From NCBI GenBank assembly GCA_900078405.1, contig FLTS01000001.1, positions 2,584,501-2,648,500 of the forward strand: a stretch of 64,000 nucleotides of DNA, read 5' to 3'. This DNA comes from an uncultured Stenotrophomonas sp. (GTDB lineage: Bacteria > Pseudomonadota > Gammaproteobacteria > Xanthomonadales > Xanthomonadaceae). Below the pieces are notes generated by a model. That model did not search any database. It had not been told where the DNA came from and was given only the letters and a program-made list of their open reading frames with translations. The translations under genes and the position numbers were made by a program. This document shows positions 28,745 through 37,714 of this stretch, piece after piece (position 1 is the first letter of the stretch; each line of letters opens with the position of its first letter).

Positions 28745-29164
28745 TCAGGCCGGTACCACCGCCAGCGTCAATCGCGAGACGCAGACCGGTTTGCCGGCCT
28801 CGTTCTCGATGCGGATGTCCCACACCTGGGTGGTGCGGCCGACGTGCACGGCGCGGGCGGTGCCGGTGACGGTGCCGGTACGGGTCGCGCGCAGGTGGTT
28901 GGCGTTGATCTCCAGCCCCACGCAGACCTGCGTGGCGGTGTCCACGCACAGGTTGCCGGCACTGCTGCCGAGGGTTTCGGCCAGCACCACCGAGGCGCCG
29001 CCGTGCAGCAGGCCGTAGGGCTGGCGGGTGCGCTGGTCCACCGGCATGGTGGCCTGCAGCCAGTCGTCGCCGGCAGCGGTGAAGACGATGCCGAGGTGGT
29101 CGATCAAGGTGCCTTGGCTGAGGCGGTTGAGTTCTTCGAGGGAGACCGGGGCGCGGAAGGCCAT
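28745..29164 (-). CDS. Hotdog-fold thioesterase (PaaI/YdiI type)
   Basis: 139 residues with the hotdog core YGLLHGGASVVLAETLGS, in which the His-Gly-Gly and the downstream Glu are catalytic in the YdiI/PaaI families. It hydrolyses aryl- or acyl-CoA thioesters. I start at MAFRAPVSLEELN (29164), since the longer frame to 29233 reads through non-conserved sequence. It is upstream of the acyltransferase gene on the same strand with a 74-bp gap. Confidence 0.87.
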   Translation of the reverse strand: MAFRAPVSLEELNRLSQGTLIDHLGIVFTAAGDDWLQATMPVDQRTRQPYGLLHGGASVVLAETLGSSAGNLCVDTATQVCVGLEINANHLRATRTGTVTGTARAVHVGRTTQVWDIRIENEAGKPVCVSRLTLAVVPA

Positions 29165-29242
29165 GTGTGGAATGGATGCTGGGGAAAGCGGCAGTTTATA
29201 GCTGCGGGCTGATTCGGTTTCTTTGCGGGGCATGCGGTTCTT

Positions 29243-29308
29243 GTAGAGCGGGGCTTGCCCCGCTGAAGCTCCACCGGGAAGGCCTCAGCGGGGCAAGCCC
29301 CGCTCTAC
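29243..29308. repeat. Pair of GTAG-headed REP hairpins (BIME-like)
   Basis: GTAGAGCGGGGCTTGCCCCG (from 29243) faces its inverse, which ends GCAAGCCCCGCTCTAC at 29308; each arm is itself a hairpin. Same family as 26770-26838 and 38930-38953. It lies in the gap between the thioesterase and DUF488 genes. Confidence 0.85.
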
Positions 29309-29351
29309 AGGGTCGTTCCCACTCTCCTCGGGGTACCTTCTCCCGGGGCAA

Positions 29352-29777
29352 TCACGTTGCAGCAAACAGATCCTGCTGTTCGGGCGGGTAGACCAGCCAG
29401 CCATCGACCACCCGCGCGTTTCCGGTCAGCGCATGCGGCTGCACGTGGCCCGCGTCGAGGATGTGCAGGACCGGGATGCCGCGTTCGCTGAGCACGTCGG
29501 CGATCAGGCGGCGATGGCAGCGCCACCACACCGCTTCGGCGCACATCAGCGCGGTGCGGCGGCGGCCGCCCAGTTGCGGCAACCACAGGTAGTCGATGCC
29601 GGCCGCGGGCAGGTTCGCGGCCATCGTTTCGCCGGCGAACCACGGGTAGCGGCGCGAGCCGGGGAAGCGGCGCACATCGGCGATCGCCTCGATGTGCCGC
29701 GTCGCCAGCAGGGCGAGGAATTCCTCCCAGCCGCGGGTGGAATGGCCGATGGTCCAGAGGGCGGCGACATCGCCCAT
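29352..29777 (-). CDS. DUF488 family protein
   Basis: 141 residues starting MGDVAALWTIGHSTRGWEEF. DUF488 signatures are TIGHSTR, IADVRRFPGSRRYPWF, YLWLPQLGGRR and the cysteine-containing MCAEAVWWRCHRRLIADVL. Biochemical function is not established. It starts 1 bp after the stop of the DUF2945 gene, so the pair is translationally coupled; DUF488 and DUF2945 commonly occur together. The upstream extension of this frame covers the DUF2945 gene and is not coding. Confidence 0.88.
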   Translation of the reverse strand: MGDVAALWTIGHSTRGWEEFLALLATRHIEAIADVRRFPGSRRYPWFAGETMAANLPAAGIDYLWLPQLGGRRRTALMCAEAVWWRCHRRLIADVLSERGIPVLHILDAGHVQPHALTGNARVVDGWLVYPPEQQDLFAAT

Positions 29778-29778
29778 C

Positions 29779-29991
29779 TCAGTCGATCTTCTCCAGCACC
29801 GCGCCGTGGTGCAGGGCGATGTGCTCGGTGCGGTCGCTGCGGATCTCGTATTGCGGGTCGTCCGCGCTGCAGCGGCGCATGTGGCCCTTGTACCCGGTGT
29901 CGCGGGTGTGGACCTTGGTGATGTGGCCGCTGACGTGGCCGGCCTCGGAATTCCAGCGGACGTGGTCGCCGACCTTGAAGGCGTGGGGCAT
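29779..29991 (-). CDS. DUF2945 / HVA1-type small protein
   Basis: 70 residues: MPHAFKVGDHVRWNSEAGHV then SGHITKVHTRDTGYKGHMRR, the small beta-barrel DUF2945 (hypervirulence-associated TUDOR-like) domain. Ends with ALHHGAVLEKID. The fold suggests nucleic-acid or protein binding; function is unproven. It precedes and is coupled to the DUF488 gene. Confidence 0.85.
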   Translation of the reverse strand: MPHAFKVGDHVRWNSEAGHVSGHITKVHTRDTGYKGHMRRCSADDPQYEIRSDRTEHIALHHGAVLEKID

Positions 29992-30071
29992 GGCGGGTCT
30001 CCGGTTGCGGGCGATGCGGCCATTGCAGCGCGGCCGCCGTCCATGCGCCGTGCATGCCGCACCGGCGGCGC

Positions 30072-32033
30072 TCACAGGATAGGCACCAACCCGGCGCCGA
30101 AGGCGGTCAGCATGCGCACCAGCAGCCATTTCGGGCCGACCGCCACTTCCGGGAAGTCGCCCACCGCCACGTAGCAGCGATGGAAGTCCGGGGATTGGCG
30201 CGGCAGCGGCGCCGGGCAGTCGGGGCCGGGGCGGAACTCGTAGTTGGTGGCATAGCGCCACGGCCAGAAATCCAGCACCGGCAGCGCTTCGGAGGCCTTG
30301 CCGAGGCTGTAGTTCAGGCCCGACAGCACCGGCGGCTTCTGCCGTGGTGCCACCACCCAGGCGTTGTCCGGGTGGATGTCGCGCAGGATGCTCTGCGCCA
30401 GCGCCTCGGCGAAGGCGGGGTCGTCGATGATCACCGCGCCCTCGGTGTTGTAGTTCTCGCTGCGCGGATCGAAGTTGTGGGTGCCGACCACACCGATGCG
30501 GCGGTCCACCACCAGCGATTTGGCGTGCAGGCCCATGCGCGCACCCTCGCGCGTCACCGGCAACGGGCGGTTGACCGCCTTGCTGCCGAGGAACGAGGGC
30601 CGGGTCTCGGTGCGCAGCACTTCGCGCTCGACCTCGTTGCCGGCGGGCGGGCGGGTGCTGCCGCGGGCGTTGCTGCCGGCGGCGCTGGCGCCCAGCAGCG
30701 GGTTGCTGCCAGACGGCGCCGCCGCCGTGCCCGGCGGTGGCGGCAGCAGGTTGGCATAGTCCACCGGCGCATCCTGCGGGAACGGCTTGTATTCGTGGAT
30801 GTCGAAGCCCAGCTCGCGCAGGTTGCGGCGTTTGTACTTGTAGGACATCGCATAGACGATGGGGTTGTCGGTGGCGGCCAGGCTGTTGGTGGACACCACC
30901 ACGCGTGGCGGCAGTTCGCGCTTGCGCAGGTCCTTGAACAGGCGCCGCGCCGGCCGCGACAGCACCAGGTATGGCGTCTGCAGCAGTACCTCGGACTGCG
31001 CGCCGGCGATCAGCGCGTCCAGCCGTGGTTCGGTGAGGTGCGGCGGCGGTGCTTGCCCGGCGCGCTCGCGGCGGTGCTTGCGTGGCAGGTCGGCGACGTA
31101 GCTCACCGCGCGCACCGGCAGCGCGGTATCCACGAAGCGGCTGGCGACGAACGCCGCATCGTTGGCCTCGGCATCCACCCGCGCGATGCGTTCCGGGCGC
31201 AGGGACGCCGCGTCCGGCAGCGGCGGCACGCCCTGCTGCAGCAGGTTGCGGCCGACGTCGTTCAGGCGCTCGACCGGCACGCTGCGGCGCGCGTTCCAGA
31301 ATGCGTCGAAGTTGGCCGCCATCTCCCGCACCTCGGGGCCGGCCACCACCACGTCACGGTCGCGGAAGTTGTACTCGGCGTCCCAGTCGTAATAGTCGTC
31401 CTGGTAGTTGCGCCCGCCGACCACGCCGATGACGTCGTCGATCACCAGCAGCTTGTTGTGCATGCGCTGGTTGAAGCGGCGGAAGCAGCACAGCACGCTG
31501 CCGGCGTAGTCGAAATAGTTCGGTACGGCCTTGCCGAAGGTGGGGTTGTAGATGCGCAGTTCGAAATTGGCGTGGGCGCCGGCCAGCGCGCCGAGCATCT
31601 GCAGGTTGGAAATGGCCGAGAGCTGGTCGATCAGCACCCGTACCTTCACCCCGCGGCGGGCGGCGTCGAGCAGCGCGTCGATGACCATGCGCGCGCTGTC
31701 GTCGGTGTCGAAGATGTAGGTCTGCAGGTCGATGCCGCGGGTGGCGCTGCGGATCAGGTTGAGCCGCGCCACCAGTGACAGTTCGCCTTCATCGAGCAGG
31801 GTGGCGTAGTGGCGTGGTGCGCCGGCGGCGGCGGTCTCGGCCATCGCCTGCCCGCCCAGTGCGCGCAGCGGTGAATCCAGCGCGCAGCGATCCGGCTGGC
31901 GGCAGTCCACCACGGTCGAGCGCGCGGCCACGGCAATGCCTTCGGCGCGCTCGCGCTGCTGCGGCGACAGCGAAGCGCAGCCGCCGGCCAGCACGGCGGC
32001 GGCCAGCAGCAGCAGGCGTGCGGGCAGGGTCAC
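30072..32033 (-). CDS. Phospholipase D family lipoprotein
   Basis: 653 residues with lipobox AGGC (Cys19), so the enzyme is lipid-anchored. Two HKD motifs are present: HNKLLVIDDVIGVVGGRN (residues 192-209) and HAKSLVVDRRIGVVGTHNFD near 505. Two complete HxKx4D motifs indicate an active phosphatidyltransferase/hydrolase, in the cardiolipin-synthase-like part of the superfamily. A low-complexity Pro/Ser insert lies between the halves. The ATG overlaps the yceI-like stop by 4 bp, so it is the last gene of a four-gene operon starting with the parA-like gene. Confidence 0.9.
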   Translation of the reverse strand: MTLPARLLLLAAAVLAGGCASLSPQQRERAEGIAVAARSTVVDCRQPDRCALDSPLRALGGQAMAETAAAGAPRHYATLLDEGELSLVARLNLIRSATRGIDLQTYIFDTDDSARMVIDALLDAARRGVKVRVLIDQLSAISNLQMLGALAGAHANFELRIYNPTFGKAVPNYFDYAGSVLCCFRRFNQRMHNKLLVIDDVIGVVGGRNYQDDYYDWDAEYNFRDRDVVVAGPEVREMAANFDAFWNARRSVPVERLNDVGRNLLQQGVPPLPDAASLRPERIARVDAEANDAAFVASRFVDTALPVRAVSYVADLPRKHRRERAGQAPPPHLTEPRLDALIAGAQSEVLLQTPYLVLSRPARRLFKDLRKRELPPRVVVSTNSLAATDNPIVYAMSYKYKRRNLRELGFDIHEYKPFPQDAPVDYANLLPPPPGTAAAPSGSNPLLGASAAGSNARGSTRPPAGNEVEREVLRTETRPSFLGSKAVNRPLPVTREGARMGLHAKSLVVDRRIGVVGTHNFDPRSENYNTEGAVIIDDPAFAEALAQSILRDIHPDNAWVVAPRQKPPVLSGLNYSLGKASEALPVLDFWPWRYATNYEFRPGPDCPAPLPRQSPDFHRCYVAVGDFPEVAVGPKWLLVRMLTAFGAGLVPIL

Positions 32034-32599
32034 GGTTGGGGCGCGCCGGACAGGCGCGTGCGCAGGATGAAGGTCACTCGGTCACTCAGGGCGAACTGCC
32101 AGTTGTCCATGCCGTAACGGCCGCGCAAGACGGTACCCCGGCTGACGAGGTCGCAATCATAGCCGGGCCGGGCGCATTCCGGTTCGCCCACGTGCAGCGT
32201 CTCGCGCCGGCTGATGCCGCGGATCGACAGCTGTCCCTGCACGTCGCCACCCTGGTGGACGAGGTCCGGCTCGAACGGCTCGGATTCGAATTCGATCAAC
32301 GGATAGCGGGCGGCGTCGAAGAAATCCTCGCCGCGTATCCAACTGGTGTAGCGCGGCTTGCCGGGGATCTCGACGTAGCGGGAATACATGCGCAGGCGCA
32401 CCTGGTGGCGACCATCCGGCAGTATCGTCAGCCAGCCCTCGAAGTGCGGGAATTCGCCCTCGATGCGCTGCCCGAAGCGGGTGCGGATCTCGAAGCCGAA
32501 GCGCGAGTTGGTGGTGTCGAAGGGCAGCGGCTGCGCCGCCGACGCAGTGCCGGTTACCGCCAACAGCAGGGCAAGCAGGATGCCGCGTACTGCCGGCAT
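32030..32599 (-). CDS. YceI-family periplasmic protein
   Basis: 189 residues with a signal peptide (MPAVRGILLALLLAVTGTAS, cleavage near ASAAQ). The lipocalin-like YceI pattern follows: FDTTNSRFGFEIRTRFGQRI, EGEFPHFEGWL, FFDAARYPLIEFES and QLSIRGISR. YceI proteins bind isoprenoid-type hydrophobic ligands in the periplasm. I use the ATG at 32599. It is the third gene of the parA-sixA-yceI-pld series. Confidence 0.88.
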   Translation of the reverse strand: MPAVRGILLALLLAVTGTASAAQPLPFDTTNSRFGFEIRTRFGQRIEGEFPHFEGWLTILPDGRHQVRLRMYSRYVEIPGKPRYTSWIRGEDFFDAARYPLIEFESEPFEPDLVHQGGDVQGQLSIRGISRRETLHVGEPECARPGYDCDLVSRGTVLRGRYGMDNWQFALSDRVTFILRTRLSGAPQP

Positions 32600-32603
32600 G
32601 GGC

Positions 32604-33080
32604 TCAGGGCCACCAGAATGCCGCCAACCGGGCCACACCCGGCTCGATGGTCGCTTCCTTCGGCAGCGCCAGCACCGCCACCGCCGACGGCGGCATGCCG
32701 CGGTAATCGCCGGACTGGCCGCTGTGCATCAACGCCACCAACTGCTCCAGGCCGGGGTTGTGGCCGACCAGCAGCAGGCGGTCGACCTCGCGGTGCTCGT
32801 CCACCAGGGCCGCCAGTGCGCCGGGGGTGGCGTCGTAGATGCGCGGGTCCAGCCGCTGTTCGACGTAGCCGGTCAGTCCCAGCACCGCCTCCAGCGTTTC
32901 GCGGGTGCGCCGCGCCGGCGAGCACAGCACCCGGTCGGGCACCAGCCGTTGTTCCAGCAGCCAGCGCCCGGCGGCCTCGGCCTCGGCCAGGCCGTGCGGG
33001 GAAAGCGGGCGATCGACATCGGCCAGACCGTTGTCGGCCGGTTCGGCATGGGCATGTCGCAGCAGGATCAGTTCACGCAT
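32604..33080 (-). CDS. SixA-type histidine phosphatase
   Basis: 158 residues with the RHG phosphatase motif LILLRHAHAEP at the N-terminus, a second histidine in LLVGHNPGLEQL and the arginine-containing CSPARRTRETLEAV. The size fits SixA, which removes phosphate from histidine phosphotransfer domains; another small-molecule or protein substrate is possible. It lies 22 bp downstream of the parA-like gene and 4 bp upstream of the yceI-like gene on the same strand. Confidence 0.88.
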   Translation of the reverse strand: MRELILLRHAHAEPADNGLADVDRPLSPHGLAEAEAAGRWLLEQRLVPDRVLCSPARRTRETLEAVLGLTGYVEQRLDPRIYDATPGALAALVDEHREVDRLLLVGHNPGLEQLVALMHSGQSGDYRGMPPSAVAVLALPKEATIEPGVARLAAFWWP

Positions 33081-33102
33081 GGCGGGGCATCACTCCGGGA
33101 TA

Positions 33103-33735
33103 TCAGGCCTTGTTCAACCATTGCAGCAGCGGCGCCCAGTCCTGCTGGTGCTCGCGGACCATCGCCGAGTGGTAGTCGAACAGGCTGCGGCCCAGCCCGA
33201 CCATCACCACGTAGCTCTGGCTGTCGCGCAGCTGCGCGACCACTTCGTAGGGCCATTGCGCCAGCATCTGCCGCGCCTGCTGGGAGGTCTGCGTCCACGG
33301 CCGGGTGCGGTTGAGCACCAGCCCCACCGGCAGCGCGCGCGAATGCACGCGCTTGATCTTCGACAGGCTGTTCAGGAAGCCGACGATGGCCTCGATGTCC
33401 AGCGCCGAGGGCAGCACCGGCACCACGATCGCGTCGGCCACGTCGATGAAGCGCTCCAGGTCCTCGGCGTAGGCGCCGGCCGGGGCATCGACGATCACCT
33501 GCTCGGCGCCCTCGGGAATGAGCCTTTCCCAGTTCTTCTTGCGGTGCACGTCCACCGGCAGCACCGCGCTCTCGAGGCTGGCGCGGCGTTGTGCCCAGCG
33601 CGTGCTGGACCCCTGTGGATCGGCATCGGCGATCACCGTCGCCTGCCCGGCCAGCGCCGAATGCGCGGCCAGATGGGTGGCGATGGTGGTCTTGCCGACA
33701 CCGCCCTTGGAACCGGCCACCAGGATCGTCTTCAT
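33103..33735 (-). CDS. ParA/MinD-like P-loop ATPase (single-gene type)
   Basis: 210 residues: the deviant Walker [21 protein letters not shown] is at residues 8-27 and [15 protein letters not shown] follows. No ParB gene is adjacent, so this is an orphan ParA-like ATPase (such as those positioning proteins or envelope machines), not a partition system. It is the first gene of the operon with the SixA-, YceI- and PLD-type genes and diverges from the AAA ATPase. The product is cytoplasmic. Confidence 0.88.
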   Translation of the reverse strand: MKTILVAGSKGGVGKTTIATHLAAHSALAGQATVIADADPQGSSTRWAQRRASLESAVLPVDVHRKKNWERLIPEGAEQVIVDAPAGAYAEDLERFIDVADAIVVPVLPSALDIEAIVGFLNSLSKIKRVHSRALPVGLVLNRTRPWTQTSQQARQMLAQWPYEVVAQLRDSQSYVVMVGLGRSLFDYHSAMVREHQQDWAPLLQWLNKA

Positions 33736-33873
33736 GCACGCCTCGTTTTGCGCGGGACTGGCCGGCAGCGTACACCGCGAAGCGATGGCCGCGGTAGTCG
33801 CCATGTCCACCGGTGCCGGCGCGTGGGTGGGCCGCCGCTTTGCTATCTTGTCGGCCCCGCCGCCGGAGCCCCC

Positions 33874-35355
33874 ATGAGCGAGTTGCAGGACCTGACCGCG
33901 CTGATCCGCGCCAGCACGCCGTTGATCGTCATCGAGACGCGGGACGAGGCGCGGATCGTGGAGCTGTTCCGGCAGGCGCTGATGAACGTGTGGCGCGCGC
34001 TGTACCGCTGGTCGATCACCGAGGGCCTGCGTCGCATCGACATGGACCGCGAGGACGAGGCCAGCGGCCCGCCGGACGCCAGCTCGGTGCTGCGGATGAT
34101 CCACGAGGCCGACCAGCGCGGCATCTACCTGCTGCTCGACTTCCACCCCTACCTCGGCTACGCCAGCCACCAGCGGCTGCTGCGCGACATCGTGCAGCGC
34201 CGCCACAGCCAGCCGCACGTGCTGGTGCTGGTCGGCGCCAAGGTCGAGCTGCCGGCCGAACTGGAACCACTGGCGACCCGCTTCAACCCGCGCCTGCCCG
34301 ACGCCAACGCGCTGCTGAAGATGCTGCGCGAGGAAGCGGCGGCCTATGCCGGCGAGAACGGCGGCCGCCGCGTGGAGGTGGACCAGGACGCGGTGCGGCA
34401 GATCCTGCGCAACCTGCAGGGCCTGAGCCTGACCGATGCGCGGCGCATCGCCCGCCAGCTGATCCACGGCGACGGCGCGCTGCATGCCGACGACCTGCCG
34501 CAGCTGGCCAAGCTGAAGTTCGAGCTGCTCAACCGCAGCGGCCACCTGCACTACGAATACGACAGCGCGCGCTTCGGCGAGGTGGCCGGCGCGGCGCGCC
34601 TGAAGCGCTGGATCGAGCAGCGCCGCGCGGTGTTCGTCGCCGGCGACGCGCCGCCGGGGCTGGACCCGCCGCGCGGCATGCTGCTGCTCGGCGTGCAGGG
34701 CTGCGGCAAGTCGATGCTGGCCAAGGCCACCGCCGCCGGCTTCGGCGTGCCGCTGCTGCGGCTGGACTTCGGCACGCTCTACAACAAGTACCACGGCGAA
34801 ACCGAGAACAACCTGCGCCAGGCGCTGGCCTCGGCCGAGCAGCTGGCGCCATGCGTGCTGTGGATCGACGAGATCGAGAAAGGGCTGGCCAGCAGCGGCG
34901 AGGACGGCGGCGTCTCGCGCCGGGTGCTGGGCTACCTGCTGACTTGGATGGCCGAGCGCAAGGCGCCGGTGTTCATCGTCGCCACCGCCAACCAGGTGCA
35001 CGAACTGCCGGCCGAACTGCTGCGCAAGGGCCGCTTCGACGAAATCTTCTTCGTCGACCTGCCCGCGCCGGACACCCGCGTGGAGCTACTGCGCCTGCAC
35101 CTGGGCAAGCGCGGGCTGGATGCCGAGGCGTTCGCGCTGCCGGCGCTGGCCGCGGCGGCCGATGGGTTTTCCGGCGCCGAGATCGAGCAGGCGGTGGTCG
35201 CCGGCCTGTATGCCGCGCACGCCGAGCGCAAGCCGCTGGATACCGACCTGCTGATGGCCGAGATCCGCAACACGCGGCCGTTGTCGGTACTGATGGCCGA
35301 GCAGGTGCAGGCGCTGCGCGACTGGGCGCGCGGGCGCACGGTGTCGGCCGATTGA
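33874..35355 (+). CDS. AAA+ ATPase (Ycf46/FtsH-like core)
   Basis: 493 residues. The N-terminal half (about 1-240) is non-catalytic, opening [20 protein letters not shown]. The C-terminal half is an AAA+ module: Walker [13 protein letters not shown] (about 273-280), Walker [12 protein letters not shown] (about 329-335), sensor [20 protein letters not shown], and the arginine finger region GRFDEIFF. No membrane helices. The closest recognisable type is the Ycf46-like AAA ATPase. A ribosome-binding CGGAG precedes the ATG. It is divergent from the parA-like gene across a 138-bp gap that should carry both promoters. Confidence 0.9.
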   Translation: MSELQDLTALIRASTPLIVIETRDEARIVELFRQALMNVWRALYRWSITEGLRRIDMDREDEASGPPDASSVLRMIHEADQRGIYLLLDFHPYLGYASHQRLLRDIVQRRHSQPHVLVLVGAKVELPAELEPLATRFNPRLPDANALLKMLREEAAAYAGENGGRRVEVDQDAVRQILRNLQGLSLTDARRIARQLIHGDGALHADDLPQLAKLKFELLNRSGHLHYEYDSARFGEVAGAARLKRWIEQRRAVFVAGDAPPGLDPPRGMLLLGVQGCGKSMLAKATAAGFGVPLLRLDFGTLYNKYHGETENNLRQALASAEQLAPCVLWIDEIEKGLASSGEDGGVSRRVLGYLLTWMAERKAPVFIVATANQVHELPAELLRKGRFDEIFFVDLPAPDTRVELLRLHLGKRGLDAEAFALPALAAAADGFSGAEIEQAVVAGLYAAHAERKPLDTDLLMAEIRNTRPLSVLMAEQVQALRDWARGRTVSAD

Positions 35356-35373
35356 ACCGCCGGGTCGCCGCGC

Positions 35374-36504
35374 TCAGCGCGGCGCCGACCACGGCACGTC
35401 GTCGGCCTGATCCAGGTATTTGACGCGGGTGGCGCGGCCGCTGCCCAGCACCAGCCCCTCGCGCGCGGCCGGCAGCAGCACCGCGGTGGCGTGGGTGGTA
35501 TTGGCCTTGTACCGCCAGGCCACGCCGCTGCGCAGGTCGACCAGCTCGATCCTGCCCTCGATCCGCGCGGTGCCGCCGGCCACCCCGGCCAGCACCAGCC
35601 AGTCCTCGCCGCGGGTGAAGCCGGCCTGGTGCACGCCGACCAAGGTGCTGGAATACACGTGCTCGCGCTGCCAGCCGGCCAGGTTCCAGCGCACGGTTTC
35701 GTGCTGCAGCCCGCGGTACAGCGGTGGCACGCCGTCGCGCAGCGCTCGTGCCCGTTCGGGCGAATGCTGCACCGTGACCAACCGCGTGCCTTGGTCCAGC
35801 AGCATCACCGCAAGCAGGTCGCTGCGCGGCCCCGGTTCGTGCAGGGCGCGACGGTCCACGATCTCCAGCCGCGGCCCCGCCGCGTCGCGGTGCAGCCTGA
35901 GCAGCAGGACCACGCCCTTGGCGGTGCCGACGGCGATCAGGCCGGATGCTTTGTCCCAGTCGATGCAGGTAACGCTGCCGTCCTGTTGCAGCCGCAGTGG
36001 CTCGCCGGCCAGCGCGCGCTTGGCGTGGTCGTAGATGCGCAACTCATCACTGCTGGCCAGCAGGTACAGGCCGCGTTCCGGCGTGGCCGACACCGCGCCG
36101 GGCAGCCAGTCGGGCTCACGGAAGGCGTGCAGCAGCTTGCCGCTGCGCGCGTCCCATATTTTCGGCCCGTTCTCGAGCTGGACGATGTCGCCGATGTCGA
36201 TGTTGCCGCTGGCCGATTGGGTAATGACGATGCCGTCCTCGGGGCCGAAGGCGAAGCCCTGGGTGCGCAGCTCGTGCGCCTGCACCGCGATCCGCGCGTC
36301 GGGCTTGTCTGCGTCCCACAGTTCCAGCCGGCCCGAATCGCGGCCGACGGCCAGCAGCTTCATCTCCGGTGAATACGCCGCCGCCCACGCGTCGTCGTCG
36401 AGGCCGCGGTTGGCATCCACGAACGACTGGGTGAAATCCCGGTGGATGCCCGTGCACGCGCACAGCGCCAGCACGCACGCCAACAGCCCGATGCGCCCCA
36501 TCAT
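35374..36504 (-). CDS. WD40/beta-propeller-like lipoprotein
   Basis: 376 residues, N-terminus MMGRIGLLACVLALCACTGI with lipobox ALCAC, hence probably a lipoprotein. Repeating segments such as LLAVGRDSGRLELWDA, GPKIWDARSGKLL, GLIAVGTAKGVVLLL suggest WD40-type propeller blades. No homologous named family is recognised. The 3' end converges on the AAA gene (18-bp gap). It diverges from nothing obvious; the next gene upstream (bioB) is on the same strand. Confidence 0.75.
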   Translation of the reverse strand: MMGRIGLLACVLALCACTGIHRDFTQSFVDANRGLDDDAWAAAYSPEMKLLAVGRDSGRLELWDADKPDARIAVQAHELRTQGFAFGPEDGIVITQSASGNIDIGDIVQLENGPKIWDARSGKLLHAFREPDWLPGAVSATPERGLYLLASSDELRIYDHAKRALAGEPLRLQQDGSVTCIDWDKASGLIAVGTAKGVVLLLRLHRDAAGPRLEIVDRRALHEPGPRSDLLAVMLLDQGTRLVTVQHSPERARALRDGVPPLYRGLQHETVRWNLAGWQREHVYSSTLVGVHQAGFTRGEDWLVLAGVAGGTARIEGRIELVDLRSGVAWRYKANTTHATAVLLPAAREGLVLGSGRATRVKYLDQADDVPWSAPR

Positions 36505-36567
36505 CCGCCGACTCCCCTGTCCCGATCCGGTGGCGACGAGTCTACCGGGATGCCCGCCCGGCGGGCG

Positions 36568-37670
36568 TCAGGCCGGTTGCGCGCAGCCGCATTGCGGGGC
36601 GATGTCCAGGTGCACCGTGTTCGGGTGGTCATGGTCCTCGGCATCGACGTTCACCTGCATCGGGCGGATGCCCAGCCGCGCGAACAGCGCCTGGTCGCGT
36701 TCGGTGTCCGGGTTGCCGGTGGTCAGCAGCTTTTCGCCGTAGAAGATGGAGTTGGCGCCGGCGGCGAAGCACAGCGCCTGCAATTCGTCGCTCATGCTCT
36801 CGCGCCCGGCCGACAGCCGCACCATCGAGCGTGGCATCGCGATGCGCGCCACCGCGATCATGCGCACGAACTCGAACGGGTCCAGCTCCGCACTTCCATG
36901 CAGAGGCGTACCGGCCACCTGCACCAGCCGGTTGATCGGCACCGAATCCGGGTGCGCCGGCAGGTTGGCCAGCGCCAGCAGCAGGCCGGCGCGGTGCTCG
37001 CGGGTCTCGCCCATGCCGACGATGCCGGACTTAACGTGTGCTGCGGGGTCAGGCCCGCGCGCTCGCGGCGCGATTCGCCCATGCCGACGATGCCGCCGCA
37101 GCAGGTCTTCAGCCCGGCGTTGCGCACGTGTTCGAGCGTGTCCAGCCGGTCCTGGTACTGGCGGGTGTGGATGATCGAGTCGTAGTAGTCCGGCGCGGTG
37201 TCGAGGTTGTGGTTGTAGTAGTCCAGCCCGGCGTCCTTGAGCGCCTTGGCCTGATGGCCTTCGAGCATTCCCAGCGTCGCGCAGGTTTCAAGGCCCAGCG
37301 CCTTCACCTCGGCGATCATCGCCGCCACCTTGGGGATGTCGCGGTCCTTCGGCGAACGCCACGCCGCGCCCATGCAGAAGCGCTGCGCGCCGCCGGCCTG
37401 GGCGGCGCGCGCGGCTTGCAACACCTCTTCCAGCGGCATCAGCTTGTCGGCCGCCAGACCCGTGTCGTAGTGCGCCGACTGCGGGCAATACGCGCAGTCT
37501 TCCGGGCAGCCGCCGGTCTTGACCGACAGCAGCGTGGACACCTGCACCTGCGTCGGGTCGAAGTGTTCGCGGTGCACGCTGGCGGCGCGGAACAGCAGCT
37601 CGGGGAACGGCAGGTCGAACAGCGCCAGCAATTCCTCGCGGCTCCAGTCGTGGCGGATGACGGCGGACAT
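36568..37670 (-). pseudogene. bioB: Biotin synthase BioB, reading frame disrupted by a 68-bp insert
   Basis: The N-terminal part ([19 protein letters not shown]...) is a normal BioB with the radical-SAM cysteines C55, C59 and C62 ([13 protein letters not shown]) up to [11 protein letters not shown]. The C-terminal part resumes in another frame at [20 protein letters not shown] and ends CGCAQPA. Between them is a 68-bp insert bounded by exact 21-bp direct repeats (37007-37027, 37075-37095). Removing it leaves 1035 bp, a continuous 344-residue BioB (E. coli has 346). BioB inserts sulphur into dethiobiotin, so as read the strain would lack functional biotin synthase; an assembly error is quite possible. 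A BirA operator lies upstream. Confidence 0.85.
37007..37095. repeat. 21-bp direct repeats bounding the bioB insert
   Basis: The same 21 bases occur at 37007-37027 and 37075-37095 (they begin TCGCCCATGCCGACG). The 47 bp between contain two diverged copies of neighbouring bioB sequence: a direct one (minus strand, ESRRERAGL) and a 23-nt inverted one reading AGLNVCCG on the plus strand, against the true AGLKTCCG (17 of 23 nt match). Confidence 0.9.
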
Positions 37671-37714
37671 CGTGGTTTCCTGACAGATTCGGGCAGGGGA
37701 AACGCGGCAGTCTG

